Source of the DNA: Metabacillus sp. B2-18
GTDB lineage: Bacteria > Bacillota > Bacilli > Bacillales > Bacillaceae
DNA length: 64,000 nt
Direction: 5' to 3'
NCBI RefSeq assembly: GCF_021117275.1
Contig: NZ_CP088246.1
Location: 62,001-126,000 of the forward strand
A program made the position numbers and the translations under genes. A model generated the notes under the pieces. That model ran no database searches and was not told the origin of the DNA. It saw nothing but the letters and a program-made list of their open reading frames with translations. Below, in pieces: positions 29,197 to 38,914 of the stretch (positions within the stretch are counted from its first letter, which is position 1; every line of letters starts with the position of its first letter).

Positions 29197-30885
29197 GAGG
29201 CCACTGAAAATCTGACGATTTTAAAGATTATTCATGTGGATTTAAAAAGAGCCGACTTTAATTCCTAAAAAAGGAAAAAAAGTCGGTTTTTTCTTTGAAT
29301 TCGCCACATGTTTTTCTCTAATTTTACCCTAGTAGCTTTAGTATTCTTTTAATATTTACCGTAAATATAGCCATGGCACCTTGTAATTCCATGCTAATTA
29401 GACCCGAGGATTTTGCCACATTATACCCGTGTCTGTGTTTTAACTCACTATTTTTCGCTTCAATTTTATAACGTTCTTTAGACTTTTCCTGAAAATATAC
29501 ACTTTTCTGGAATTGTGCTTGGGATGAATGTTGATCTGACTTAAGGGAAACAGAATATGTTTTACTTTTGGCTCCCTCTTTGTAGCACCCTTCTCTGAAA
29601 GGACATCTTTTGCATTTTTCAACATTAAAATAGTAGGTATCAACTTGGTTTTTACCTACTCCTTTTTTACCTTGCCTAGCTTTCCGTACAGCCATATGTC
29701 CTGCCTTGCAGACATACATGCCCGCATCCTTATTGAATCCGAATTCATCCTCTTTTTTTCGGGTACCCTGAGTTATTAAAGGATTTAATTTTGAGACCAG
29801 TTTGATTCCATTTTCCTTACTATATTGAATGTTGTCTTTCTCGGAATACGCAGTATCTCCAATTATCGTTTCAATTTCCATTCCTGCATCTATACTTTTC
29901 TCAATAAGTGTCTGCAGCTCTTTTCCATCATTTTTTTCTCCGGTTGTAATCGTTGCGGCTGTAATAATTCGCTCTTCACTCATCGCCAGATGAGTTTTAT
30001 AGCCAAAGAATGATGAGTCAGCTGCTTTGTGTCCGACTTTGGCATCTAGGTCTTTCATGGACTGGAGCTGTTCGATATCATCTGCAACGGTTTCTTTCAG
30101 GAGATTAAGATGTTCCTTAACTTTTGGATACTCTAAAAGGCTCTCTTCCTTTTCAATTACTTCAATGAGCTTTTGGGAATAAGTAATCTCATCTTCAAGT
30201 ACATCATTGTTTGGCTTTACGGGGAATTTCATCTTCATACTCTCGTTAATTTTATAAATGGTTTTCCTAAGATTTTTGGAGCGCTCCATAAGTATTTCTT
30301 TTGGAGTCATTTGATTATATCGCGCCTTTGTATGGGTTGCATCTACAATAATAGAATTGCTTTTAATAATCTCTTTCTCAATGGCAATCTCCACCGTCTT
30401 ATTGATAAGCATGTCTAATAAGTTCATGTCTTTTAGCCTAAGTTTACGAAACTTAGTCAAAGAACTTGAATCAATAACGGCTTCCTCCGGAGCCATATCC
30501 AAAAAATATTTGAAGGACATATCATATTTTGAACGCTCGACAATATCAACATCTGAAACATCATGAATGGTTTTCAAAAACAAATATTTAAACATACGAA
30601 TAGGGTCTATCGCATTCCGCCCATTATCTAGACAATATTTATCCTTTAATTCTTCGTAAATAAAAGAAAAGTCGACCAGATCCTTAATTCTGCGTAACAT
30701 ATTATCCTGAGGAACGACAATATCATAAAGAGCCACATATGGACTAAACATCATTGTTTGTTGTTTTTGTATCATTGGAAAAACCACCCACTTATATTTA
30801 TAATTTTAATTATAAAGTAAAAAAGGTAGAAAGGTTCACCTAAGTGAATCTTTCTACCTTTTTCTTGGACTTTTTCAGTGGCCTC
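29197..30885 (-). mobile_element. IS1182-family insertion sequence, 1689 bp, intact ends
   Basis: Terminal inverted repeats GAGGCCACTGAAAA and TTTTTCAGTGGCCTC, with an 8-bp duplication CAAAATCC on both sides. Internal hairpins flank the transposase gene: arms around GCCGACTTT/AAAGTCGG near 29248-29297 and a long hairpin at 30819-30864. They could terminate its own transcript and block read-in from outside. Confidence 0.92.
29324..30775 (-). CDS. IS1182-family transposase
   Basis: DDE transposase with the N-terminal DUF772-type domain (CLDNGRNAIDPIRMFKYLFL), first acid in SIIVDATHTKAR (about 140), second in ETIIGDTAYSEKDN, and the late glutamate in the ERYKIEAKNSELKHRHG helix. A cysteine cluster (CKRCPFREGCY) typical of the family lies before it. 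ATG at 30775 with GGTGG upstream is preferred over 30787. It looks intact. Confidence 0.93.
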   Translation of the reverse strand: MIQKQQTMMFSPYVALYDIVVPQDNMLRRIKDLVDFSFIYEELKDKYCLDNGRNAIDPIRMFKYLFLKTIHDVSDVDIVERSKYDMSFKYFLDMAPEEAVIDSSSLTKFRKLRLKDMNLLDMLINKTVEIAIEKEIIKSNSIIVDATHTKARYNQMTPKEILMERSKNLRKTIYKINESMKMKFPVKPNNDVLEDEITYSQKLIEVIEKEESLLEYPKVKEHLNLLKETVADDIEQLQSMKDLDAKVGHKAADSSFFGYKTHLAMSEERIITAATITTGEKNDGKELQTLIEKSIDAGMEIETIIGDTAYSEKDNIQYSKENGIKLVSKLNPLITQGTRKKEDEFGFNKDAGMYVCKAGHMAVRKARQGKKGVGKNQVDTYYFNVEKCKRCPFREGCYKEGAKSKTYSVSLKSDQHSSQAQFQKSVYFQEKSKERYKIEAKNSELKHRHGYNVAKSSGLISMELQGAMAIFTVNIKRILKLLG

Positions 30886-30905
30886 CAAAATCCAAAGCGT
30901 TTTTT
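30886..30905. repeat. Right target duplication and right half of the split hairpin
   Basis: CAAAATCC (30886-30893) followed by AAGCGTTTTTT (30895-30905). Without the element, a terminator with 11-bp stem and short loop would be restored. Confidence 0.85.
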
Positions 30906-30946
30906 ATATTGGCTTTTTAACTAGTTTGATAAAGTTGAATAGATTA

Positions 30947-31225
30947 TCAATTCTTATATTTATAAAATATATTAACTAGCAAGAAGTAAATCACTCCTAT
31001 ACTAAAAATAAATAATATAAATTCCTTTATCTTTTTGGTTTCCATTATTAAGTCTTCATTGTAAAGAAATTGTATATTTTCATTAATTGAAATTGGGACT
31101 GTAAAGATTGATAATATTAATGCAAAAATGACCAATATTCCATATATATTTAGCACTGTTCTAAATGTAATCTTCTTTTTTATAACTATTTCAATATCAT
31201 GAGACGTTTCCGACTTAAAATCCAA
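30947..31225 (-). CDS. Hypothetical membrane protein, 92 aa
   Basis: Not recognised. Two membrane helices (TVLNIYGILVIFALILSIF and FILFIFSIGVIYFLLVNIF) with a loop between. TTG at 31225 has GGGGGAG at 5-nt spacing, better than the upstream frame start at 31300. The split terminator lies downstream. Confidence 0.5.
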   Translation of the reverse strand: MDFKSETSHDIEIVIKKKITFRTVLNIYGILVIFALILSIFTVPISINENIQFLYNEDLIMETKKIKEFILFIFSIGVIYFLLVNIFYKYKN

Positions 31226-31436
31226 TTCGGCTCCCCCCATACAAATATAGGAATGTAAATTACCAAGATTCCCCAACCTGATACTAGAACGAATTTCCAA
31301 TCTAAATATCTATCATATTCAGTAAACTTAAACTATCTTACCATATTCAAATTGAATTTCGTATCTTTTAAACCTAATTGCTATCTAACAGTTCGAGTTT
31401 TGCATCATCAAATTCTTTTAAACATCGTTTTCTATT

Positions 31437-31637
31437 TTATCTTATCAAGTAAAGCCAACAATGGAATGTTGTGAGCATACCTTTATCCATAATTTGAGAG
31501 CACCCATAAACCAACCAATTCATTAAAGACACCTTACCTACCCTAATCTTTCGCCATTCCTTCGTTCTCTTATTAAAAAAAGGTACCGTTTTTATTAACG
31601 GGTTCTGTTGCAGGCGAGAAAATACTTTGAGAGACAA
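31437..31637 (-). CDS. Doubtful small ORF, 66 aa
   Basis: Not recognised. Basic N-terminal half and aromatic C-terminus (TTFHCWLYLIR). No good ribosome site; it could be a gene fragment left beside IS21 element 2. Confidence 0.25.
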   Translation of the reverse strand: MSLKVFSRLQQNPLIKTVPFFNKRTKEWRKIRVGKVSLMNWLVYGCSQIMDKGMLTTFHCWLYLIR

Positions 31638-31863
31638 TTCGCATAAGAATTAGCTTCCCTCTTTTGTTGTTATATCAATGTTTCTTTAGGTTTAATATAT
31701 GAGATAACAAATAAATTACATACAAAATAACTGGGGTATAATAATTATTTGACGGTGTTCACAAATATGCTAAAGTGAGTGCTAATTGCTATTGTATTTT
31801 GCAAGAAAAAAATGCAGAGTCGCGCAAGACTTTTTGCAGAGTTTTGCCACCCGATTTCAATAC

Positions 31864-32592
31864 CTATCTAGCCTTAGACAGTGCGTTTGATAGTCTATAA
31901 CTTCCACCATTGAACGTTAGGACGTGTGCGTGGTGAATTAAACGATCTACTAAAGCAGCTGTTAATCTTGAGTCAATAAATATACGGTTCCATTGACTAA
32001 ATTCAAGATTCGAAGTAATAATTAAGCTTTTCTGTTCATACCATTCTGCAATTAGTTGAAACAATAGTTCTGATCCTTCCTTACTGAACGGTAGATAGCC
32101 CATTTCGTCCAAAATAATTAAATCTACCTTTTCAAACCTTTTTCTAAAGGAAGCCAGTTTATCCTGTTTTAACGCCTGTTCTAATTGTTCAATGAGGAGA
32201 GAAACACGATAGAATCTCACCTCATATCCCACTTCACATGCTTTTCTTCCTAATCCTGTTGCTAAATGGGACTTTCCAGTCCCTGGTGATCCAATTAATA
32301 CGACATTCTGCTTTTGCTTGATAAAGTCTAGGCTCATTAAACCATCTTTATCAATTTGTGTTGGAAATCGGATTCTCTCGTTCCATTCATAATTGCTTAA
32401 ACTCTTAGAATCTAAGAATTTGGCGTTTTTTATAAGGCGCTGTACCTTTGCTTTATCACGTAAACGAAACTCTTCCTTAAATAACGCTTCTAAATACTGT
32501 GTCGGAGAGTCAAATGGAATTGTTTCGTAAATTTCCGAAACATAGGCTAACCTTAATGACTTACACATTGAACGGATAGTGTCGCTCATCAT
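31864..32592 (-). CDS. istB: IS21-family helper ATPase IstB
   Basis: AAA+ ATPase with Walker A GSPGTGKSHLATG (about 97) and Walker B LIILDEMGYLPF. The ATG overlaps the istA stop by one base (TAATG). Sequence differs clearly from the IstB of elements 1 and 3. Confidence 0.95.
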   Translation of the reverse strand: MMSDTIRSMCKSLRLAYVSEIYETIPFDSPTQYLEALFKEEFRLRDKAKVQRLIKNAKFLDSKSLSNYEWNERIRFPTQIDKDGLMSLDFIKQKQNVVLIGSPGTGKSHLATGLGRKACEVGYEVRFYRVSLLIEQLEQALKQDKLASFRKRFEKVDLIILDEMGYLPFSKEGSELLFQLIAEWYEQKSLIITSNLEFSQWNRIFIDSRLTAALVDRLIHHAHVLTFNGGSYRLSNALSKAR

Positions 32593-33992
32593 TACTCACC
32601 CCTTTCTAGTGGTGCCAAAGAATCATATTCCGACCAATCTAGCCCAAAGGGATTCTCATTCTTCCCAGAAATTAAATCATAAAATTCCTCATTAATTCTC
32701 TTCATATCATGTGTTACAAGTAAGTTAACTAATTCTAATAATCTTTCTTTACGAACCACTAAATCATCAACCATTAAGTAATCATTAACTCGACCCGGTA
32801 GGTATTTTTGATACCTTGAATAAGGTACTACTCTTGGTTTTCGAATCCAATCTTTGAAGATAGATACCCACGGAATAGCCCGTTTTTTGTTCATGTACGA
32901 TCTAAAATCTTCTAATAAAATTTCCCCGTCGGGGGAAACAGCTTTAAATTTATCCCAATATAATACGAAATATATAAATGGATAATTTGATGCTTTAGGA
33001 ATATGTATTAATGTGCTATCAATCTTGGCTTCATTAAACTTATTCACCTTTGCTTCAACTTCTTTAAAGATTGGATAATCTTCCGTTGGCAACTCCAGTA
33101 AAAAGTCCTTCTCTATATTCCAGAGGTCCTCAATCATTACTTCTTTTTCATAGTGAAGTCTTTGTCTATCATTTTGGAGCTGTTTACGAAGTGTTTCCGT
33201 TAAATCTTCAAAACTATTCATGACTGGAGATGTTGTAAAGAAGTTATATCGAATATAACCTACTTTGTTTTCCACACTACCTTTTTCATGACCACTGCGT
33301 GGGTTACACACCTGAACTTCAAATCCATAGTGATTTTGAAATTGGATAAAGGCATCAGTTAATTTTGCCTCTTCAGTTTTTGATCTTACTTTTTTAACAG
33401 CCGGAGTTAAATTGTCAATTCTAATTCTCCTAGGAACTCCCCCAGATTGAGTGAATAAGAGTTTCAATCCTTGAAGAAAACATTCTTGATTTTCAGATGG
33501 TAATGGGGCAGCGAATGCGGCATTACTATGCGGGTACGACATAACTAAAACATGTGTATCGATAAACTCCCCATCTTTAACAACCTCCATTACCCCGAAG
33601 TCTACTTGTGCTTCACTAGGAGGATGTTCCAATCGGTCATGTCCTTTATCTATTTCTTCGTTATGACTATTCTCCCAGTCAGATATAAAGTAACAGACCG
33701 TACGATAAGAGCCTTTGAAGCATAACCCCAGTAGTTCATTAAATATTTGCTTCTTGGTTCGGCGTAACTTTTTCTTTAATTTGCTATCTTCGAATAGCCA
33801 ATCTGAAACTATTTCTCCCCATTTATCTGTATACATCATTCCATTTGATTGTTTAATCTTAGAATCTGGTAACTGATCCTCGTCAGCATATTTCTTGGCA
33901 GTTCTCCAATTAATCCCTAATGTTTCCTTTATCTTTGTTATAGATAAGCCTTTTTTGTTTCTTAGGTGTTTGATACAATTAATATCAGACAT
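32592..33992 (-). CDS. istA: IS21-family transposase IstA
   Basis: Transposase of about 466 residues. Helix-turn-helix near the start (GLSITKIKETLGINWRTAKK), DDE core with QVDFGVME and IDNLTPAV, and the glutamate in RSGHEKGSVENKVGY. ATG at 33992 with GAAAGG upstream is preferred over the longer frame from 34070. Intact. Confidence 0.93.
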   Translation of the reverse strand: MSDINCIKHLRNKKGLSITKIKETLGINWRTAKKYADEDQLPDSKIKQSNGMMYTDKWGEIVSDWLFEDSKLKKKLRRTKKQIFNELLGLCFKGSYRTVCYFISDWENSHNEEIDKGHDRLEHPPSEAQVDFGVMEVVKDGEFIDTHVLVMSYPHSNAAFAAPLPSENQECFLQGLKLLFTQSGGVPRRIRIDNLTPAVKKVRSKTEEAKLTDAFIQFQNHYGFEVQVCNPRSGHEKGSVENKVGYIRYNFFTTSPVMNSFEDLTETLRKQLQNDRQRLHYEKEVMIEDLWNIEKDFLLELPTEDYPIFKEVEAKVNKFNEAKIDSTLIHIPKASNYPFIYFVLYWDKFKAVSPDGEILLEDFRSYMNKKRAIPWVSIFKDWIRKPRVVPYSRYQKYLPGRVNDYLMVDDLVVRKERLLELVNLLVTHDMKRINEEFYDLISGKNENPFGLDWSEYDSLAPLERGE

Positions 33993-34325
33993 TGCTAGCA
34001 TCCTTTCATGTTCCTCCACTCTGTATTGATTCGACACCATTACAGTAGAGGGACTTGGGGTGGCTGGCAAGTCTTTTTTTTTGCACCTATTAAATAAGTG
34101 CGGAACTCTGCATTTTTACTTTGCAAAGCTCTGCACTTCTATTTTGCAATACACAGCTATATTATTAGTACAATATAAATTGAATAATATTATATAATAT
34201 GGTTCACTTAATTTGAAGTGAACTTTTTCATTACAGGAAGAATGGGATTTATACTAACATCATTTTTGATAGGTTGTACCTGAACAGAATTATATGGGGG
34301 TATCATTTGAAGAAAATAAAAATAT

Positions 34326-34595
34326 TTAATGCCAAAACATGCAGAACCTTCTCCGCCAGATATTGAAACAGTATAAAAAATCAATAAAAGTTACTGACAA
34401 AATGCTAAGAGTGATAAAAAATATCGAATTCTCCAAAGCTATAGAACCTTGTAAAATGATAGAAAATAATAACGAGTAAATACCATTTTTCTCCATTAAC
34501 GGAAAGTTATCCTTTTCATAAATATAGCCCATATAACCCAAAAAGACAGTGTTAGACACGGGCAATACAGCTTTTTCAATACCGTTAGCAAACAA
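34326..34595 (-). CDS. Doubtful membrane ORF, 89 aa
   Basis: Not recognised. Two hydrophobic segments (IYSLLFSIILQGSIA and IFFITLSILSVTFIDFLYCF). No clear ribosome site. A short related-looking reading lies upstream in another frame (34676-34600), so this may be part of a decayed membrane-protein gene. Confidence 0.3.
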   Translation of the reverse strand: MFANGIEKAVLPVSNTVFLGYMGYIYEKDNFPLMEKNGIYSLLFSIILQGSIALENSIFFITLSILSVTFIDFLYCFNIWRRRFCMFWH

Positions 34596-34871
34596 TTATT
34601 AGAAGATGTTTTCCAGCTTTACAAATCCAAGAAATACAGCTGTCCTATATATACTAGTGTTGATTAAATTCAACATGTTTATAGAAACCATTTAAAAAAT
34701 TCCTCTAACAACGCAGCTAAAAAAAATGCTTGCTTAAATGAAGATGTCCAAATATGCTCACCTGTAAAAAATATTGTATATTACAGAACTAGGTAATCTG
34801 TTTGAGCCTTTTATAATCCAGTCCGCTACATAATTAAATAAATATATTTGAGAATTCAGAATACACCTTAT

Positions 34872-35024
34872 TTATTTTAACTTATTGTTATGACACTTAT
34901 TATTTTTGACTTCATCCTTTGGACAATCTCCTTCATCAATACGATCATTTTCAAAATTTTGTCGAACACTTACTGTATATTTACCTTTATGGTAAGATTT
35001 AATTCTCCAAGAATTATCATTCAT
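34872..35024 (-). CDS. Small hydrophilic protein, 50 aa
   Basis: ATG at 35024 with AGGAGAT at 8-nt spacing. The product is hydrophilic (NDNSWRIKSYHKGKY) with two cysteines toward the C-terminus. It lies downstream of the YIEGIA unit, same strand. Family unknown. Confidence 0.5.
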   Translation of the reverse strand: MNDNSWRIKSYHKGKYTVSVRQNFENDRIDEGDCPKDEVKNNKCHNNKLK

Positions 35025-35068
35025 TTCCGTTATCTCCTATAGGATTTACTAATTAAAAGATCTAGATC

Positions 35069-35275
35069 TTATAACCTGATGACCAAGTAGTCACCTGATT
35101 TCATTTGAACTACATCTGCCTTCATTGCTTTGGCGATATCTACCGTTAAAGATTCTGCCTCTTTTTCATCTTTTGCAAATAATGACAGTGGCTTACCACC
35201 TATTACTTTTTCTTTGTCAGTAGTAATAAACGCTAGAATCTCATAATTTGGTTTTTGTGTTGATTCACGTCCCAT
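35069..35275 (-). CDS. Capping complex subunit for YIEGIA (YphE-like)
   Basis: 68-residue protein beginning MGRESTQKPNYEILAFITTD and ending in KSGDYLVIRL. Its length, its position one base after the YIEGIA gene and its sequence fit the small partner annotated as the capping complex subunit for YIEGIA. It is co-transcribed with the upstream membrane protein. The role is probably in spores; the molecular function is unknown. Confidence 0.7.
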   Translation of the reverse strand: MGRESTQKPNYEILAFITTDKEKVIGGKPLSLFAKDEKEAESLTVDIAKAMKADVVQMKSGDYLVIRL

Positions 35276-35276
35276 T

Positions 35277-36188
35277 TTACTTCCTCCCTGCTAAATTTGT
35301 TTGCATAACTGAGTGGCTTTTCTTTGCACTTTCAAGCAAAGGGGTGTTCTTAACTGTTTCAACAAGTTTATTGATATCATTTATAATAGGAACTAGCGTA
35401 ATCACTACCCGTCCTTCTTCGTATTCTTTTCTTGTGAAATGGTACCTCTTAACTCCTACTGACCTTGTAGTTTCAAATAAAATAGCCTGCCTCTGTCCAT
35501 AATTATCAAGAGTTATACGAAAATGTTCTTCACGAGGATAGATAACAACTGCGAGACCCTCTTTTTCAAATAACTTTCGGGCATTTTCAGTCCCAAGTTG
35601 GTTCGATACATATATCCCATCAACAAATAATTCAGACCCCTTTATTTCGACCTTTCCTTCTTTTACATTCGCAATATCTCCAACTGTCTTCCCCTTTGAA
35701 AATCGTTTTAGTACAAAGAGAACTATGAAACCAACAATAGTTCCACATATAATATTTATCCATATTGAATTTGTATTTACTAATTGAATAGTTAGTCCGG
35801 TTGCAAAAGATACAATAAGAGCAAAATAGTTGCGTGCTTCAAATGTTTTTGAAATACCATCTATATAAGCATCGCCTCGATAAGCGTATTCAGTATTTTC
35901 AAGGTCTTTTAAACTCTCTCGTTCCGTTTTGCGCACGTCTCGAAACTGCTGAATAGCAAGTGTTAAAAAAGTAACTGCAACAAAATTTTTAGTCATTAAG
36001 GCTGGAATGGCTACGGCTCCTAAAGCTGCGGCAACAAATCCTGTAATTAAATGAATTAAATATCCATTTGGATAACTAGGATATTGCCGGTAGTCTTCTT
36101 TTATTGTAAGAACACGAGCAAGCGTTCCAATAATTATTGCAGTAACAATAAGTGCAATTTGCTCTGAGGAAATAACACCGTCCTTCAT
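35277..36188 (-). CDS. YIEGIA-family membrane protein (YphB-like)
   Basis: 303-residue protein of the sporulation-associated YIEGIA family. The signature is present as YIDGISKTFEARNYF at about 109-123, following YAYRGDA. Several N-terminal membrane segments (IALIVTAIIIGTLARVL, LITGFVAAALGAVAIPAL, IICGTIVGFIVLFVL) precede a soluble C-terminal domain. It forms a two-gene operon with the small capping subunit. Chromosomal copies are common in Bacillaceae; a plasmid copy is less usual. Confidence 0.8.
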   Translation of the reverse strand: MKDGVISSEQIALIVTAIIIGTLARVLTIKEDYRQYPSYPNGYLIHLITGFVAAALGAVAIPALMTKNFVAVTFLTLAIQQFRDVRKTERESLKDLENTEYAYRGDAYIDGISKTFEARNYFALIVSFATGLTIQLVNTNSIWINIICGTIVGFIVLFVLKRFSKGKTVGDIANVKEGKVEIKGSELFVDGIYVSNQLGTENARKLFEKEGLAVVIYPREEHFRITLDNYGQRQAILFETTRSVGVKRYHFTRKEYEEGRVVITLVPIINDINKLVETVKNTPLLESAKKSHSVMQTNLAGRK

Positions 36189-36264
36189 ATTTTCACTCCT
36201 AAAATTAGAATTTTAGATTTACTTCTCATTAAAATCGTTTACTAATTAAAAATCTTCTTTTCCA

Positions 36265-36483
36265 CTAAAGTTCAACGTATCCAATTGAAAAGTAAAGGTT
36301 ATCATTGATTTCGGCACAACAAGGCTTTTTTTCTGTTTGTTCAATCATCTTATATGTCCCTTTAAATTCCTTTTCATTTAACCATTTACCTAAAACATCT
36401 ATTAAGGTTCCATCAACGGACTCTATTACTTCATCAATCTGGTTTCCATTCTTATAGATTAAGTATTTCTCCACGTCATACAT
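36265..36483 (-). CDS. Hypothetical protein, 72 aa
   Basis: Not recognised. Acidic, soluble, with a vicinal cysteine pair (KKPCCAEIN). It lies upstream of the YIEGIA operon in the same direction, and could be an early gene of that unit. The start is preceded by an AGGAG-like site. Confidence 0.5.
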   Translation of the reverse strand: MYDVEKYLIYKNGNQIDEVIESVDGTLIDVLGKWLNEKEFKGTYKMIEQTEKKPCCAEINDNLYFSIGYVEL

Positions 36484-36613
36484 CTCCTTCTTAATAATTT
36501 AAGCTATATGAAGTGAGTGGTCTCTTCTTCTCGCTAAAAAAATTAATTAAATAAACTTTTCCTTTTCCTAACACTTTTAGTTACAAAGCACCAATAAAGG
36601 GATGGGGTAAGAA

Positions 36614-36660
36614 ATATATAAAGAAGGTAAAATAAGATACGTTTTACCTTCTTTATATAT
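36614..36660. terminator. Long perfect hairpin terminator
   Basis: 19-bp arms around AAGAAGGTAAAA and TTTTACCTTCTT, just downstream of the 59-aa gene. Confidence 0.8.
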
Positions 36661-36665
36661 TTAAA

Positions 36666-36845
36666 TCAAATCAAGGTTACCGATGAAGGTTTTCTAATTT
36701 CAAGCGGTTCCTTTGATGTAAGAGGTTGAGTAACTTCAATAATAGGTGACCCCGTATCCTCATAAGTAATTTCCTTAATCGGACTCATTTCTGATGGTTC
36801 CCCCATGTTAGTCATAGCTAAAGGAAAATTACTTTGTTTAGTCAT
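36666..36845 (-). CDS. Small hydrophilic protein, 59 aa
   Basis: Not recognised. ATG at 36845 with GGAGGTGG upstream. Proline-, threonine- and glutamate-rich, no membrane segment; ends in KPSSVTLI. A strong terminator follows within 10 bases, so it is a single-gene unit, possibly spore-related by neighbourhood. Confidence 0.55.
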   Translation of the reverse strand: MTKQSNFPLAMTNMGEPSEMSPIKEITYEDTGSPIIEVTQPLTSKEPLEIRKPSSVTLI

Positions 36846-37035
36846 TAATACCACCTCCATACCCTTTAATATTGTTCTTTAAAAGTTATATTATTTAAAC
36901 GAACTCAATCCAAATAGTGGAAATAGGAGAGGGTGTATTATTACATTCTCTTATTAAACGGTAAAAATTTAAATATTAACTTCAGTTTTTGGGGAAAATA
37001 AATCATATTGAAATAGGAGAGGAGTGAGTATATCC

Positions 37036-37355
37036 ATGGTTGAACAAAAATTAAACTTTCATGAGTGAATTAATAGAAAATTCACTCAAATAAACCTACA
37101 TTTAATGTTTACCTAAATGGATATTTAGTCGCAGAAGTTCAGGGGATTAGTCCTTACCAACAGACTGTTATCCCTATGAGGGAAATGGAGGGAAACCAAT
37201 ATGGACAAAAACATCAATAGAACAGAGAATGAATACTCACCCAAAAATCAAGTTAAATATTTTCAGAATTATCTGATGAAATTTCAACAAATCCAAAGTT
37301 AAAACACACGCAACCAACACCTCAACCCAAAGATTTTGATGAAATAGAATATTAA
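37036..37355 (+). pseudogene. Decayed unknown gene
   Basis: ATG at 37036 has GGAGAGGAG upstream. Coherent pieces lie in different frames: TFNVYLNGYLVAEVQGISPY with QQTVIPMREMEGNQYGQ, then FSELSDEISTNPKLKHTQ and TPQPKDFDEIEY up to the stop. The frames suggest a short protein broken by indels. Family unknown. Confidence 0.4.
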
Positions 37356-38107
37356 GGACTTTGTTATATTTAAATGTTAGAATTACCCCAAATAGATTAC
37401 TCACCTCAATAGTATTGCCTAGGACAGCTTTTCATTATGCATTTCATAGTCATCAAAATTCTAAAAGGTTTAACTTCACTATTTTTAGAATTTAGAACTT
37501 GTATCTCATGAATGTTTAGATGTGGAATCTTGACGAACTTTTAAATTACATATACTGTTCCTACATTTAATAATAATAAATATAGAAGAACTTAAATACA
37601 CTGACACCGTTCTTCTTTAATCTCACCTACTAACATTTATTAGCTTGAATCGTTAAATAAGTGAAAACAAAAAGGAACTACCGTAATTACTTATTAGTAA
37701 ATATAACCTTACTTCTTACTTTACAGCTTTTTAAACTCCTGGGTCTTTCACTTTCACACGGAAATCAATCGATGGATAGATAGATGGTCTCCCACTCTTC
37801 CCATTCATTTTCATTATTCTAGCTTTTAGAACGATACCTTAAACCGAACCCGTCCAGATCAACTCTTCCTCTTGAAATTTTCAAGAGAAAAATAGTGCCG
37901 TTTTTTCAAGGACCTCGTATTTCTTAATCGCCCATTGAATTGGGTACAGGCATTTGTTTCTCAATAATCATTTTAACTGCCCTCTTGATTAATATTGAAA
38001 TAATTCTTTTCCGTTTTAACAGTAGGTAAAGTAGGACAATTCCTAATTCAATTTTTTAAAAAACTTTTGATGGAAGACTGAATTCCTACAGATTTTTTTG
38101 TCGTTTT
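37356..38107. other. Intergenic region without intact gene
   Basis: Short minus-strand readings near 37750-37980 (for example MIIEKQMPVPNSMGD) are interrupted by stops. Nothing was recognised with confidence. Confidence 0.3.
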
Positions 38108-38287
38108 TCACCTCTCAACATAACATATTAAAAATAGACCTAATCCAATCATGCCAATACTAAGTAAAAGGTAACCAACTGAACTCATATCCGGAAAACA
38201 AATCTCATTTATGATTAGTTCTAACTTTTTCGAACGGTCTTTTTCACTAAAAATCTCTTCTACCATTAACCATTTTGATGTAGACAT
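38108..38287 (-). CDS. Hypothetical single-helix membrane protein, 59 aa
   Basis: Not recognised. Hydrophilic N-terminal half and one C-terminal helix (VGYLLLSIGMIGLGLFLICY). ATG at 38287 with GGAAGTG upstream; TTG at 38293 is possible. Confidence 0.45.
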   Translation of the reverse strand: MSTSKWLMVEEIFSEKDRSKKLELIINEICFPDMSSVGYLLLSIGMIGLGLFLICYVER

Positions 38288-38914
38288 TGTCAAAACACTT
38301 CCGATAATAATCAGAGATATTCAAAGTAAAAAGAGAATCATAAATCTCTCCTTATATATCTTCTTAATTTAGAATGCGTTAATATTATGTTATTCTTCTT
38401 AAGAATTATACATTTTCTAGTACTGTATATATCATCTAGAAGTGTTTATTCATCGGGAGGTTTACACCAATCTTAAAAGCAATTTATAATTAGTTCCAAC
38501 CATTGCTAAAAGATTAAGGGGAATGAGAAGATAATCTTAACGTCTAAGAGAAGGAAAATAGAATAAAGCATATAAACTATGCCTTTATAAATATTATCTT
38601 ATTATTTTAAATACTAGAGCAAAGTTGAAAATAAGATGTTGTAAAACGGAATTTTCTTATAAAATAGCTAATACCCTTATATAAAATAAAAATAAATGGA
38701 GTACCCCTTCCTTCGCAATACTCAGTTACTAGGTTTGCTACAAAAGAAATTCAATACTCTTGATAAAGTACCCACCTCATTTAATTTACCTCTTATCTAT
38801 TTATGAAATTTTCACAAAAAAATAAACCGTCATAATTTATCACAGTTTTTATATAAAATCCCCAATTATTGTTTATGAAATTTGGTTAACTCATCCACTT
38901 CAAACTTTTTATTA
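38288..38914. other. Intergenic region, no recognised feature
   Basis: AT-rich, no open frame with a ribosome site was found between the 59-aa ORF and the ZIP-type gene. Confidence 0.35.

Larger units (their letters stand above)
31793..34155 (-). mobile_element. IS21-family insertion sequence 2, about 2363 bp
   Basis: Ends TGTATTTTGC and GCAATACACA, with internal end repeats TGCAGAG (31811, 31840 and inverted near 34105 and 34130). A 5-bp GCTAT flanks both sides (31788-31792 and 34156-34160), consistent with an IS21 target duplication. Confidence 0.8.
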
